Assembly: GCA_020912385.1 (NCBI GenBank)
Contig: CP087207.1
Coordinates: 3,410,001-3,474,000, forward strand
Source of the DNA: Neofusicoccum parvum
Taxonomy: Eukaryota; Ascomycota; Dothideomycetes; Botryosphaeriales; Botryosphaeriaceae
Direction of reading: 5' to 3'
Length of the DNA: 64,000 nt
Shown here one piece after another: positions 34,887 through 46,700 of the stretch. The position numbers and the translations under genes are program-made. The notes under the pieces are model-generated. The model made no database searches, had not been told where the DNA came from, and saw only the letters and a list, made by a program, of their open reading frames with translations. Numbering within the stretch: position 1 is the stretch's first letter; each line of letters begins with the position of its first letter.

Positions 34887-37070
34887 AGGCACCTGCCAAT
34901 ATTTGGCAATGGTCTGCGAACTGACCACGTAGAGTGAATGGTAAAGGCTGGAGAATGTGGGCGAAGGAAGTCAATAGGAAAGCGATGGAGGTAAGGAAGT
35001 GGGAGCAGGGCCAAGGGAAAGGGCAAGGAGAAGAAAGGAAGAGAAGGAAGCGGAGCGGACGACGTAGGTCTAAGTAGGAAACATGGAAGGGCAAGGGAAA
35101 TCCGTAGGGTTAATTAAGTGCGGCCGGGCGGTCCAACAAGCCAGCGGAGCCAGCCCACACATGCGCATCATGACCCCGTCCGACGGGCCGTTTACTGGAA
35201 TGGGCAATTAATCGGCCCTTACTGGTAACCTTGGAATCTTGCTTTGGCTCAGCGCGCTGGGCGGAGGGCCGCCCGCCGGCTGGCTCTGTGGTCAGCGAGG
35301 AAGCAACGTACTGTCCAAGCAGTGACGATCCTTCTTGTGTCTCTCCTCCTGCTGCCCGACCGCGCCTCCTCCTGATATTACTCGTTCCCTGCATCATGTC
35401 GCGGTAAAAGCAAAAAGGGGAATGACACACAAACGCGAAGATCCCTGATTCGGGTAGCCAACGCGCAGAAAAAGGGCGCCAGCCAACCGGCCACCACCCA
35501 CACCTCCCTTCCTCGCGGCGGCCGGAGCACGCCTCCGACATCACTGCGTCTCTCGCTTCAGGCAAGTGAGCGGCAACGGCCAGGCAGCCGCGGGCTGACG
35601 AAGCCGCTTGGAGGGGTTGGGTAGCACAGAATGCAACGACGAGATCGACAGGAGTGCAGCGGAGAGAGCTGGATTACGAGGCTGCCGTGGGCTTACGCCT
35701 CCGTTCTGTTCACCCACGCTCTCTCGTCCGTGGTACACGATGCAACCAGGACGGGGCGTTGGGCGTGTGTTGGCGATGTCCGTTAGCGTCCGCGGGTGCT
35801 CGTGTTGCTAATCCGGGCGTTGGGCAATCAACATGGCACCAGACCGACTCGCAGACGTCATTGGCACTCTCGGAGCAGAGGGCAGGGGGCGGCGAGTCGT
35901 GCGGCTCCGTCGTCCTTTCGACCACCAGACAGGCGTAACCCCAACCAGCACGGGGGACTGACAATACAGAGTTCAATGTTTTTGCTCCCTCTAATTTCCC
36001 CCCTCGCTGCGCCGTTGAGGTCGTGTGTGCACGCGAGGTTGGCCGTGGGCACCGCGTGGTTGGCCGGCGCCGGTCTTCGCTGCCCGGTTGCTGCGGGCGA
36101 TCTTGGATCTGTCTCCACTTTCTCTTCCGCATCATGCGCACGGGGACGAGCGGACGACCCAAAGACGAACTGACGACGCATCGTCAACCCGCGCCCCGCC
36201 GCCAAACCCCCGACGATCAACGCGCCCGCGCCTGCGCCTGTCCCAAGAGCTCCGTCGGTCCAAGCCGCGCCTCGTCCTCGCCGCCGCCGCCGTCTCAAAC
36301 CCGGCTGTCGTGCCTCACACGCGGCCGCGAAACAGGGACCGCGCCACGCCTCGCGTGCGACGGTGGGATGGGCGGTCGACGAGCTGAAAGAGCGAGGAAG
36401 CCTCGCGTGCGGAGCAGCAACCCGTCAGCGCGCTCCCCCTCCCCTCCCGATCGGAAGGCCCATCGCGATCACGTCGTTCGCGTAACGCTCCGCGCGTTTT
36501 GGACGTCTTGCCATCGAGCAAATCGGCGGAGGCGAGCGAGTGGTGGGGGATCGGCGGCCGCGCTCCCCGGCTCTGCTTGCTCCCTCCGTCCAACCTCACC
36601 GTCGCGGAGAGAGAGACGGACCCGTGAACCGGGCAGTGCGTCGTGATGAAGAAGGAGGGCCTGACTCGGCCGTGGTGCGCGTGTGACCAGTGCTTCCCGG
36701 CTTGGTGCGAATGGATCTTGGAACGCGAGTGGCCCGGTGGGGCGGAGATGGAGTAGGGCACCAAGGCACCTTGGCCTTTGGTGAGGTGAGATGAGCGTGC
36801 GTGTGTTGGCATGACGGCTCCTCCAGGCTTAATTTATTTGATGCGTCTGCGAGCTGCTGGTTTGGTAGGGTGTGTGGTTGATCCCATGCTTCGGCTGTGA
36901 AACCGTCAGCGAGCTGATTGGGTGCGTTGCTAAGTGAGGCGGGTTCCTGTAAGTGGGTTTTCTTTTCTCCATCTCGACGCCGTTGTTGTTCTTCTTCCTC
37001 GTCTTGGTCCCTCTGGGCAGTGTCTGTTTCTGCGTTGGCACTCTGGACTCCAATCGCCGTCCGTTGGAAC

Positions 37071-37098
37071 CTCGATCTCGATCTCGATCTCGATATCG
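37071..37098. repeat. CTCGAT hexanucleotide repeat
   Basis: Four perfect CTCGAT units followed by a degenerate one, in non-coding DNA. Confidence 0.85.
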
Positions 37099-37394
37099 TG
37101 AAGGCAGCCTTGTTATTTATTAGGGCACCTCCCGTTAGCGATCTGTCGACAAGCACGCCAACGGACCTTTTGCCGACTCCTCGCCCGGACGCAGCCGAGC
37201 CGCTTCATCTAAAGGAACGATCTTCAATCAGGTAGACGAGTCGTTAGATCGGCGTTCGCGTCATCGTCAGCACCGACACGCTGCACGGCCTCGAGTCTGT
37301 GCTGCGGGCATCGAAAGCCTTCAAGGTCCGACTTCAAGGGTTGTCTTGACCCGCATGCGTGGTTTTCGTGTCGGGTTTCTTTCAGAAGAAGGAA

Positions 37395-37423
37395 TGAAGC
37401 ATCCATCAGGATAGCTGCTTCAA
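37395..37423. mobile_element. MITE-like element, copy G (collapsed)
   Basis: TGAAGCATCCATCAGGAT is followed at once by AGCTGCTTCAAG. The two arm ends thus abut without a spacer, as in copy B. It is short and diverged, so it could be a chance palindrome. Confidence 0.4.
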
Positions 37424-37644
37424 GTGGAGCCACGTTAATCTCGTTACTCGTGGGTAGACAACTCACAGCTCAACCCGGGACCGCGATTGGCCTCTTCATG
37501 GCACCTACCGGTCACAGTTAAGTCCTTTCATGTCTTTATCTCCGCAGTCCTCTTGGATCAAGGGTGGTGGTGCCTAATCTTGGGGAATCCATTCTTATAC
37601 GAAGTCGTTTCGGAAGTATTGCAAGGCCTCCATGCCTTCATCGG

Positions 37645-37725
37645 TGGTCGAAGTATCAGTCCGGAAAGGAACGTGCAGTGAAAGAGATGCTAAACACATC
37701 CGAATGAATGCTTCAACTGCCCATG
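37645..37725. mobile_element. MITE-like palindromic element, copy H
   Basis: The right arm CATCCGAATGAATGCTTCAA then CTGCCCATG is clear. The left arm GGTCGAAGTATCAGTCCGG is diverged but aligned. The spacer has AACGTGCAGTGAAAGAGATG, matching the GTGCAGTGGAAGAA of the copy at 40.7 kb. The total length of about 81 bp agrees with the family. Confidence 0.65.
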
Positions 37726-37755
37726 AGCAAAGAGATGTTCTTGCTGCAATACTTC

Positions 37756-38167
37756 AGGAGTTGACCACATGCTTGGTGGAAAGCGCCTTGAGACGGTTGG
37801 CAGCTGTCTTATCAAAGCAGTTGACGGTCATTTGACTGATGTGGTCAAACTTTACGAAATAATTCACCAAAAGCTCCCGGACAAGCATATTCCGCTCAGC
37901 ATGTAGTGCATGCAAGATGCTGTTCTGTTCTTAAGTCACCATATCGACCGTGAGCATGTCCTGAAGGTCTGCGTTCTCAAACACAGCCAGTTCGAGGGCT
38001 CCTGATTGTGCCACATACTTGGCTAAGTACAGCATATCCAGCTTAAAGCCGGACTCCGAGCAGTTTTCAGAAGTACAGCTGAACTCACCTCGGAACTTTG
38101 TCTCGTAGTTTTGCGTAAATGGCTGGAACGGCTCCAGAAACGGGTGTGATGTCAATTCGGAAAGCAT
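37756..38167 (-). pseudogene. possible gene remnant, unidentified
   Basis: A minus-strand frame at 38167-37931 (79 codons, with YETKFRGEFSC and LDMLYLAKYVAQSGALEL) ends at a TAA. After a shift of frame, a second protein-like stretch follows (SILHALHAERNMLVRELL, then FVKFDHISQM). The helix-forming, non-repetitive composition differs from the random frames around it, and repeat copies flank both sides. I do not recognise the family; an ankyrin- or helical-repeat protein fragment is one possibility. It could also be chance. Confidence 0.25.
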
Positions 38168-38187
38168 TATATGTGCATAGCTTCATA

Positions 38188-38268
38188 GGCAACTAAAGCA
38201 CTCGTCCGAATGCAAATGTACAGTAAGAGATTATCCAAACCCATCCAGCTAAATGCTTCGACTGCCCT
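38188..38268. mobile_element. MITE-like palindromic element, copy I
   Basis: The left arm GGCAACTAAAGCACTCGTCC then GAATG and the right arm CATCCAGCTAAATGCTTCGA then CTGCCC are complementary with a few mismatches. The spacer (CAAATGTACAGTAAGAGATT) closely resembles that of the copy at 40.7 kb, which shows common descent beyond the arms. Confidence 0.75.
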
Positions 38269-38393
38269 TGTGTGAGCTTGGCGCACTACTTTGCGAAGTG
38301 ATAACGGAGGTAGAGCATTAGCTTTGCCGAATACAGCTCTCCATCCAGCAGTCGATGTCAAGATAGACTATCTTTCAGCTAACTGAGAGAAAA

Positions 38394-38985
38394 GTGAAGG
38401 CTACTGAGGTCACAAGAACCTCCACGAGGCGGACGATTGTGAAGAATCATGACTTGATGATGGCAGAACCGCAGGTACTGTTGGTGATGCACACGTTATT
38501 AACTTATTGGTGCCACCAGTGTATCGCGTGCTCGACGACATGGCCGACTCGGAACAAGCTGCACGCCCATATTCGAGAAGAACACGGGAAAGGCCGAAAG
38601 ACCGAGAAGCGGTCTACAGGCACCGTGGAACCAACAACGGCAACACCGAGGAGCATAACACCAGCGTTGGACGGAGCTCCATGGAATCCAGTCACCAGTA
38701 CCCGATCGAAAGCACCTCCGGACCAAGCACCGGGAATGGCATTCCGGAACTGGAACTTCGCTACAGCAAAGGTGCGTCTTGGGAACGCGGAGAAGAAAAC
38801 CGATTGCGTTGCTTATCGATACGGGTTGCCGCATGTCAGTTAACGACAAATCCGTACTCGATCGAGTAGGGATCGAGTACCAGGTCCTGCGAACACTGAA
38901 GAAAATACCAATAATGGGATTCTCAGGGGAACCAACGCTATGTACAGAGTACGTGATGACTTCAACCTCGGAAAAGTGTGTGTAA
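38394..38985 (+). mobile_element. decayed retroelement fragment (C2H2 knuckle plus aspartic protease)
   Basis: Two overlapping plus-strand frames give pieces of one protein. The first (38394 to about 38790) has a finger C-x2-C-x12-H-x4-H at 38520-38585 (CIACSTTWPTRNKLHAHI). The second (about 38779-38985) has LLIDTGCRMSVND, a retropepsin-like D-T-G active-site motif, followed by a GFSGEPTLCTEYV stretch. The frames differ by one step, so the element is broken near 38780-38800. A stop follows at 38985. This order (finger, then protease) is one I associate with gag-pol of fungal Ty3/Gypsy-type elements. No reverse transcriptase, integrase or long terminal repeats were found nearby, so only a fragment remains. 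Confidence 0.55.
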
Positions 38986-39652
38986 GCTCTCCCGTGTTCT
39001 CCGACGGTTATCAACTCCCGGCCTCTGGGATAAATCAACACCGGGAATGGCGTCTGGGAAACTACTCGTAGTGAAATTATTGAGGAGTCGTACCCAGTAA
39101 GCTCCCTGGTAGTAGGACAGGCGGGAAAGCCGTTGAAATCTAGCGCATTCTGCTGTTCAAAAGGGTCAGTTTCACCTTCCAGGTAAGCTTTTGGCTGCGC
39201 TGTACCGTATCAACATTCTCCGGCGTCGCCAAACGGTCACATCTCAGCTTTCGACCACGCGGAGTTTTGCACCCAAATTCATACTTACATTCTTTGAAAT
39301 GAACTACCAGAGGAACGTGATCTGGGTTGGTCCGCCTGCCGATGTTCAAGCTGGATGTCATGCATGGCTAGACCCTCATGTGCAAATCCCCAGAGAAGTG
39401 CTGTCTTAACGGCGGGATACGCAATAACGTCAGCACACGAGCAGTAGTATCTACCCGTAGACTGATTTCTTAGACGGTAGCATGCATCTCTTAACTGCGC
39501 AAGATTTTTGTTCTTACCAAATCCCGGACTTCGGACATCCTTAGGATATCTTCACATTCAGCACAGATGAACTCGGTTGTGTTCAGGACACACCCTTTCA
39601 GGCTTTACACCACAATTTTGGCTAACATAACACGGTAGGATAAGTAACGTAG

Positions 39653-39730
39653 GGGGTTGAAACATTCATCCTGATAGGTTCAACATTCCTTCTACTACAC
39701 TTTTCTATCCGGATTAATGCTTCAAGCCTC
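39653..39730. mobile_element. MITE-like palindromic element, copy J
   Basis: The left arm GGGTTGAAACATTCATCCTG and right arm CTATCCGGATTAATGCTTCA then AGCC are complementary with several mismatches. The spacer is about 28 bp. This copy is more diverged than most. Confidence 0.65.
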
Positions 39731-40726
39731 AACCTTTTGATCGAGCTGTAGACGTTAAGAAGGCTCACATACAGCCTTGAGTTTAAAGGGTGTTCCAAGA
39801 GGGTGTGTCCCGAATTGAAGTTGGATAAATTTTTCATCTTGGTTGTTACGTTGGGAGGGACGCATCTCCATGGTCTACTCCAGTAAGCACAGATGAAGAT
39901 AATCCTCACTTGGGGGCAAGCGGCGGTCATCCGGCTTTAAGCGAAGCTTCAATAGACTATTAAAGCAATAGGCTAAGATTTTTTTGTTAAAAGGAAGAAG
40001 TTCACAGCAGCCGCGACCACCGCCGAATGCATTGCTGAGAAACCAAGCTCTTCTGGGAACAGTGCGGAGAGGTTTTGAACACTACATCCAGCCACATCAA
40101 GGCACGATAAGTGGATCAAGCGCAGAAGAAATGGAATGCCATGCTATCAATCCTCTGGGTTGTGAAAATAACCGTTCCTCGAAGTCTTGTGTGGGTTTCG
40201 GATGGGCAGTTGAACCCAAACCCCGAATAAAGCAGAGGGAAAGAGAAGCTTGTATTCCAGATCAGACCGAGCTGCGCCTGATGAACTGTACGAAAACCTC
40301 ATAAGATGACTATGTACGTACCGGCGGATGGTCACAACAGACACCGGACATCTTAGTCTCGCTCCAATGGACGTCCAATCAGGGGGTATGTGGTGCTGTT
40401 AGCTAAGCACAGGCCATCTCATTCAGAGTCCTACTACAGAGAATTAGAGTAGAGACTCTCAGCTGATTGTAGAGTACTACGTTCACGTATCAGTGGAAGG
40501 GACAATGTAGGAGAGCATCAAAATTAAGGACTCGTCCTGTTCTACGCTTCACGAAAGCTATTATTAATAATATACGGCGGAAACTATGCTTCATTATTTT
40601 AATTTTTTGGGCTTCTCATCCTCCATACGCAGCCCGTGGTGTTCGCCTTCCAGCAGCCTGGATTTGTCTCCCAACCGACGCTCTCGGTTTGGGAAGTGTT
40701 GTAACAAATCAACACATGGACTGCTG

Positions 40727-40811
40727 ATGGGCAGTTGAATCATTCATCTGGATGCAAATGTGCAGTGGAAGAACTATCAACCCAATCCGGAAGAATGCTT
40801 CAACTGCCCAT
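40727..40811. mobile_element. MITE-like palindromic element, copy K
   Basis: The outermost 13 bases are perfect complements (ATGGGCAGTTGAA and TTCAACTGCCCAT). The left arm continues TCATTCATCTGGATG and the right arm starts ATCCGGAAGAATGC. The spacer is CAAATGTGCAGTGGAAGAAC followed by TATCAACCC. At 85 bp it is the best preserved copy for defining the ends, which appear to be near ATGGGCAG. Confidence 0.8.
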
Positions 40812-42716
40812 GAAATTATGAATACAGGCACATGTTGCCATACTTCCCAAACCGACCTCGAAACAAATTTCCCGAAGAAGCTCCCGTATTACAAAGGATA
40901 TAGGCGTCGATGGTAGGAAAGTGTCATTATTCCGCGCAGGCGGTCATTCGTGAATCTCATCATTTCTCGTTGGACTTCTCAGTGCCCTGACTACTCCCAG
41001 AGGTAAGCATACTGTAAACCCGTCTGGCTCGCCAACACTTCTTCAAGACCTCCAGTGTTTGGTACACCCGTGACTCTGAAAGAGATAGGGGGCTTACTGC
41101 AAGACACGCCTGAAATCCGCCCGAACAGCTCGGCCGGTAGCAAGTGACTTGTAGGCAACGATGAGGAGGATGCGTGGAGGTCCGGTATAAGGCATTGTGA
41201 ATTGTGATTGCTCGCGAAGTATGGAAGATATATTCTTTGTTTCATACGACCGTTATTTGCTGCAAAGGAACACTGGAAGCTGCATACAATATATTTATCT
41301 CCAATGCATGTGGATATATGGACACACCCCGATACGGACCAGAATTCTGCTGCCTGGTCGTCACATGCAAAAGCTCTGCTCGACTCTGGTTCTCGACCAA
41401 ATCCTCAGACGAGGACTCGTAAGTGTGGCAGTGTGGAATCACGTCAGGTCACGCGGCCACCCCCATGGCGCTACCGCATCCGTCCAGGGGAAAATCGAAC
41501 GAGGAACGTCAAGTGCGGGCAAGCTACTTTCGCAAGTAGGAAAGATGGATGGAAACAGCTGATTATGGCAGGTGAGCGCAAGCAATCGGAAACGTGGCTG
41601 TTGGGGCTGGCCCGGCTGGGGAATGTCGTGATGTGAGGTGATGGGTTGACGAGCGCTGTGTGGAGATGGGGAAAGTTCGGCTCGTGCTATGCCGTGTGAT
41701 AATGGGATGTAGAAATGATGGAATGAGATTGCAGTGACTTGAAGCTTAGAAGTGGAAGAAGAGCAGGACGTCGGAATTCCGCCGCAGACAGCGCGGGTCC
41801 ATCGTTCCGAAGAACCTACGTTCTCGGTACGAACTACTCCGGGCAACTCTGGGAGATCGAAAAGTTGGATAATGACACGCCATGGACCTGGGTGATGTAC
41901 CCTTAAATGAGTAGCGGCTGAGCGGCGAGTGAGGCGATGTCTCATCGGCGAAGTAACAGCGTTGCAAACACAGCTGAGGCACCAACTTTCTCAAAAACCG
42001 AGAGGTGAAAAAGAGTCAGCCTTACCTCAGTCACGAGGCGCCGTTAGGATTTGAGAACCGATGAACCCAAATGAACCTTGTCCAGCTGAGCCTCACGGCC
42101 AGGCGAAGGAGTCTGAAGAACAGGCCCAACGATGACTCACAGCTGGTCGTGATACACAGCTGAAGTAGCTCCTTCCGGCGCAAAAGGCTGAAAGCGGTTA
42201 ACGACGGGCGAGCAATAGTACATTTCCGCATGAACTGCATCAGTCTCTTCCGAAGTTCCGCCCGCTGACCAGAAGAGAAACTGCTCGAGTTTCGTTTTAC
42301 CCCATCCGGCAATTTTGGCCCGTTAGGGCGACGGACGAGAAGATTCTTTAGCCGACCATTTATGTGGCACCAAGTGCGCACCGGGGAAGACTTTCGGTAC
42401 ATCCACCTTTCGTTGCCCCAAGGTTAAAGTGCGATTATGAAAAGGGTAGAGGATCGCGTGCCTGAAACGTTGCGGGCGTCACTGCGCTCAAGGGGAGTGA
42501 GATGAGAGGCTGATGTCTCGCAATTTCCTTGCTTTTCCATTCAACAAAAAAACCACGCTACCATGCCATGAGTCTTACAGAGCGCTAATTGAACATGAGT
42601 CTATGAGGAGGGAGAATCTTGTGATTATCGGTAGTAGTACGAGAAAGACGTCAGCCAAGAAAACCGTGAGTCTCAGAGCGTCCCAAGCTTCTTCTCCAAC
42701 CAGAATCCCCCTTGAA

Positions 42717-43748
42717 CTACACGCCAGGCATGCCAATGACCGCGCGATATGCCGGGACGCCTCGCGGGAGGAAGTAGACGAGCCAGATTGCGGAAAACGC
42801 GACGAGCAGCCCGGTGAACTTCTCGAACCAGGTGTGGAAGAAGGCGGCCGTCATGAGGAGCATCCACCAGCTCAGCGCCATGACCGCCAGCGACGCCTTG
42901 ACACCAAGGCCCGGATCCTTCGCATCCGCCACCGCTGAATAGGCGTGGCTCTCGCGCTGGGCCTCAGCGCCCGCCGTGCGCGTCTTGCCATCGAACATGA
43001 CGATGCGGCGCCCGTCGCGCAGGCCCTCGGCGCGCAGCACGGCAGGCAAGATTTCGAACCAGAGCAGCATGCTACCCAAGATCAGCAGGAAGACGTGCCC
43101 GCTGATGTCATGACCTCCTTTCCAGGTACCCCCGGCGACCTTGCACGTCGCGGAGGTGATGAACTCGCGCGTGTCGGACATGGCCTCGCGCGCATCAGGG
43201 TCGCGCACCAGCTCGCACTGGCCGCCGGTGAAGCGGAACAGCGTGTCGATGAGCGGGGGCCCGAAGAACCACTGCGTGACGAACACCCAGGCCAGCGTGA
43301 CCAGGGCCCAGCGCAGGGCGCCGCGCACCCTTCGCGGCGTGAGGACGGGCCTCATGGGCGGGCCCAGGCTCGGGTGCGTGAGCAGGAAGAGGAACATGGC
43401 GCCCGTCGTCCACGCCCATCCCTTCTTGACAAAGAACACGTTGAAGATGTTCTTCTTCTGCGCAAAGTACGACGGCGCCTGGTCGACCGGATGCGACTGC
43501 GAGACGGAGCTGTAGGGCGCATTGCGCGTTGTCGGCGAGACAATGGAGAAGACGGAGCCGAGCACGAGAGTGGCGGGGTAGATCGACAGGAGGAGGAGCT
43601 CGAGACGTGTGGGCAGGAAGGGCGAGCGCCGCGCGAGAGAGGTGCGGTGGGGACTCGTGCTGTCGTCGTCCATGGCGGGATCGGGCGACTTCAGCGGCGG
43701 CTCGTTGTAGCTGGCGGAGCTGCGCGATGGCCTCCGTCGGGCGGACAT
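42717..43748 (-). CDS. FIT2/Scs3-family fat-storage-inducing transmembrane protein
   Basis: A single exon encodes 343 aa from the ATG at 43748; the frame is open further upstream but has no conserved content there. The family are ER proteins needed for lipid-droplet budding and ER lipid balance, with acyl-CoA diphosphatase activity reported for the animal member. About six hydrophobic segments are visible (near 50-70, 104-122, 137-158, 212-232, 285-305 and 310-330). The signature His region GGHDISGHVFLL lies near 203-214, and the second, HTWFEKFTGLLVA, near 302-314. These are the two His-bearing motifs of the family. A basic, Ser/Pro-rich cytosolic N-terminus precedes the first helix. The gene stands alone between repeat-bearing and GC-rich gene-poor DNA. 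Confidence 0.85.
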   Translation of the reverse strand: MSARRRPSRSSASYNEPPLKSPDPAMDDDSTSPHRTSLARRSPFLPTRLELLLLSIYPATLVLGSVFSIVSPTTRNAPYSSVSQSHPVDQAPSYFAQKKNIFNVFFVKKGWAWTTGAMFLFLLTHPSLGPPMRPVLTPRRVRGALRWALVTLAWVFVTQWFFGPPLIDTLFRFTGGQCELVRDPDAREAMSDTREFITSATCKVAGGTWKGGHDISGHVFLLILGSMLLWFEILPAVLRAEGLRDGRRIVMFDGKTRTAGAEAQRESHAYSAVADAKDPGLGVKASLAVMALSWWMLLMTAAFFHTWFEKFTGLLVAFSAIWLVYFLPRGVPAYRAVIGMPGV

Positions 43749-46700
43749 CTCAGCGGGCGCGGTGCGGTGGGCGGGGTGGTGGTGGAGAGGCTCGACGAGA
43801 CGTTGCTGCCATCGTCGCCTCCGCCAGGATGCAGCTTTCGAGATGACGTCGCACTTTGTCGCGATCACATGACCTGGCGTCGTGGCACACGTGGCCGGCA
43901 GCACCACCAGATCTCAACTTATCGTCCATCTCGCAAGGCCCGCAAAGTCTGAATCGGCGTTCTGTTTCTGATCGCATCTTCGATACCTGTCTTCTTGGTT
44001 CTAAAAATTGCATGAGACAGCTGGGATTTCAATTTTCGCGCGACTTTTCTGCCTCTGACATCCGCGTCTCGAGTTAAACGATGTTTGCAACCAAGTTCTC
44101 CGCTTCAAAGTTTAACGTCAAACCCAAAAAAATTCCGGCGCCCGCCCTATCAGCATGGGACGCGGCCGGCCGACCCCTGAGGGTGCCTGGAAAATCACCC
44201 CCAGCCTTCCAGAAGGCGGATCCCCAGCCGGCCACGCGAAAAGGCTGGCAGCCGGCCCCGGCAGCCCACACGGCACGCGTCCGCCCCTGTGCCAGCCGCA
44301 TGGCGCTAGGTGACTCGCGATGATGAGCAAGAAAGCCAGAGGGCTGAAGAAGCACCTTAGTCCCCTGACTAAGGCGTGTTAGGCTGCGACACGGGACGAA
44401 TTCTACCCCAGACCGGGCGGTCCTCATTGGGCCGGTTTGACGGGAGCTGGCGAGCTTCTGGAAGGCCGCGGCGCGGCCATGGAAGCCGTGGATAGGGGAA
44501 ATCGACGGTATAAAGCCGTGAAAGGCCCGAAAGCCGTCGCTCAGCTCGACCGTCCGTCCTCTGAGCGCTCTCGCATCGAAACAACGCAAGCACCACCAGC
44601 ACGACCGGCCGCCACACCTGGAACAGGGCGTCGGGACCGCCTATAAGGCTGCGCGCCGTCAAGCACGCGCCCCCATGGAGCTCCTGCTGGCCCAAGCCAG
44701 CCTCCGACAAGCCACGTCAACCACTTTTGTTGAGCCGCGCTGTTCGCTGGACCTTCTGGAAGCCGCGATAGGGAGGCCGAGTGCCCAGTGCGGACGCTGT
44801 GGCTCGTAGGCGGCGGTGCGCCGCAGAAGTTTCGGGCCTAACTATGCGCGGGAAATCAGTTGGCCGTCGCGGATGGTGGGCCGGATCCTGCGCGCTGGGA
44901 CTCGCGAGAAGGAGGGTCGGGAAATGTCGTCGAGCGGGAAGTGGAGACTTGGCCTAGGAGCCCGTAAGTGCTGGCGTCCCTGCAGTAGTTCTCGAGCTAG
45001 CGAGGCGGCCGAGCTTGATCAGAAAAAATGTCGCCGATAAGGTGAATCATGCTCGCAAAGCCAAAGTGTGCTGACGGCCACAACGGAGGACGACTGCGGG
45101 TGAAGACGTCCGCAATAAGCTTCCTGTTCGGACGTGAAACTCTTGTTGCGGAGCCGATGGCTGACGCGACAGGGATGCCGAAAACTTCGTGCGCGCACTC
45201 TGATGGCCGACGACAAACACTTTCGTAATTGCCTCTGGCTTAATATTGCACCAATCACCTCAGACACGAGCCGTGTACGAGCAAACTGCCTTACGCTCCA
45301 ACCATGGTCGTACGTCCAACAAGTAACTCATGCTTTTGTTGGGCATCTCAACGACGCCGAAGGGCTTGTGTTTGATAGCACCTCTCCATTCCGTGCCACA
45401 GGCTCGGCGGAGCCAGCTGTCGTTCCCTCATCAACGGCGGCGCCTGGGGAACACAGCGGGTGGACGCACAGTTTCGAGATTCCAGATCCTGCTGCTACCC
45501 ATGCTGCCAATGCCAGATTCAGTGCGGCGGTGGACGAGGCCTCCCCGGCTGGCCGGCCGCCGCATTGGGAGGTCGATGATGAAAGCGAACAGATGAACAC
45601 GCTCCGAAAGGGGAAAAAGAGCACCCGGATGGGCAGGGCCGTCGTTGGTTGTCCAGGTAAAAAAAAATTTGCTCGCCTTGCGCTGAGTCGCTCAGCCTTG
45701 TGCGACGTTGTCCCGCAAGCCAGGCGATTGGATCCCGTGAGCCCCGAGAGGGAGGGACAGCGATTGACCTTGCGCAGCGCCAGTCGTCTCCCGGACAAGC
45801 AGAGGTCTGAGCGAGCGGAATGCGAGATGGAGCGTATGGCGATCGCCGGCACGGCAGAAGTTTCTCGAACAAGGATCACTCGGCAGCAGCAGCTCCAACC
45901 CACCGCTGCTCGGCCGGCCCGCGACGGCCATGTCCATCACCACGCCGTGGGACTGAGGGTCTGCCAGGCGGGCGGCGTTGCTGCCCGGTTGATCATCAAA
46001 CAGGCAGCAAATGAGCGCCACCTGGATCCAACGGTGCCGCATCCAGAGGCGATCGCCGTGATCGCCAGGGGGATCCCAGAGCGGGCTTGGGCTTGGGATG
46101 AAGAAGCCAAATGACGGTTTAGCCGGGGGGCAGGCGTGAAACGTTGCTCCCAGAGGCCAATTCCGGGCCGTCGTTTCCCCTGCGCTGGCCGCGACGCGTA
46201 CGAGCCCGAGTGGCCAGCGGTGGCGGGCTGGACCTGGTGCGTGGTCTTGCGCGCGTACTGCAGATTCGATTCGGGGAGGCTGAACATGGGATGAATCTGT
46301 AACGGTGCCGGCGCATATGCAAGACGCCTCCTTTTCGCAGGGCGACGGCCCACTGCCACGTGCGGCCGGGATGGGACCTCCTGCACAGCTGATCGCATCC
46401 ACCCATCCCTGTGTTCGCTTCCGCCGGCTTGGAAGAGCCGATGCAGCAGCCTGGAGCTAACGAAGCCTCGCACCGTTCGCCCGCGCTTCCGGCCATCCCC
46501 GCAAGCGCAGCAGGGCCGAATGGGCCAGCTAACTTTTTTCTTTTACTGTCGAATGTGACAGCGATGCCGCGGCGAGGGTGACTCGCAAAACCAGGCCGCC
46601 TCCCAGCCACCACGCGTCCTCCAGATGCGGAGCGGCGGAGATTGAAGCGCGCGCCGGGGACGCCTGCGCTGCGGAAGCGCGGCCGCCCGCAACAAGCTTC

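Larger units (their letters stand above)
33643..37644. other. gene-poor region with palindromic repeats
   Basis: Four kilobases without a convincing gene. The first 800 bp are 3' flank of the zinc-finger gene. A GC-rich patch lies at about 35.1-36.6 kb. Palindromic elements lie at 34814-34886 and 37395-37423, and a CTCGAT hexanucleotide tract at 37071-37098. The longest frames (minus 36596-37156, 186 codons; minus 34453-35094, 213 codons) have random-looking translations. Confidence 0.5.
38986..42716. other. gene-poor, repeat-bearing region
   Basis: This stretch runs from the retroelement fragment to the FIT2-family gene. It contains palindromic elements at 39653-39730 and 40727-40811. It is AT-richer than most of the window. 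The longest frames are minus 41439-41945 (168 codons), plus 41208-41636 (142 codons) and minus 42031-42402 (123 codons). None has a recognisable domain. Confidence 0.5.

Noticed and set aside
36596..37156. Minus-strand open frame of 186 codons
   Set aside because: The translation is of random composition and includes the CTCGAT hexanucleotide tract; no start context, intron or domain supports it.
45134..46114. Plus-strand open frame of 326 codons in the GC-rich stretch
   Set aside because: No recognisable domain; long frames of similar quality overlap it on the other strand, so openness alone carries no weight here.
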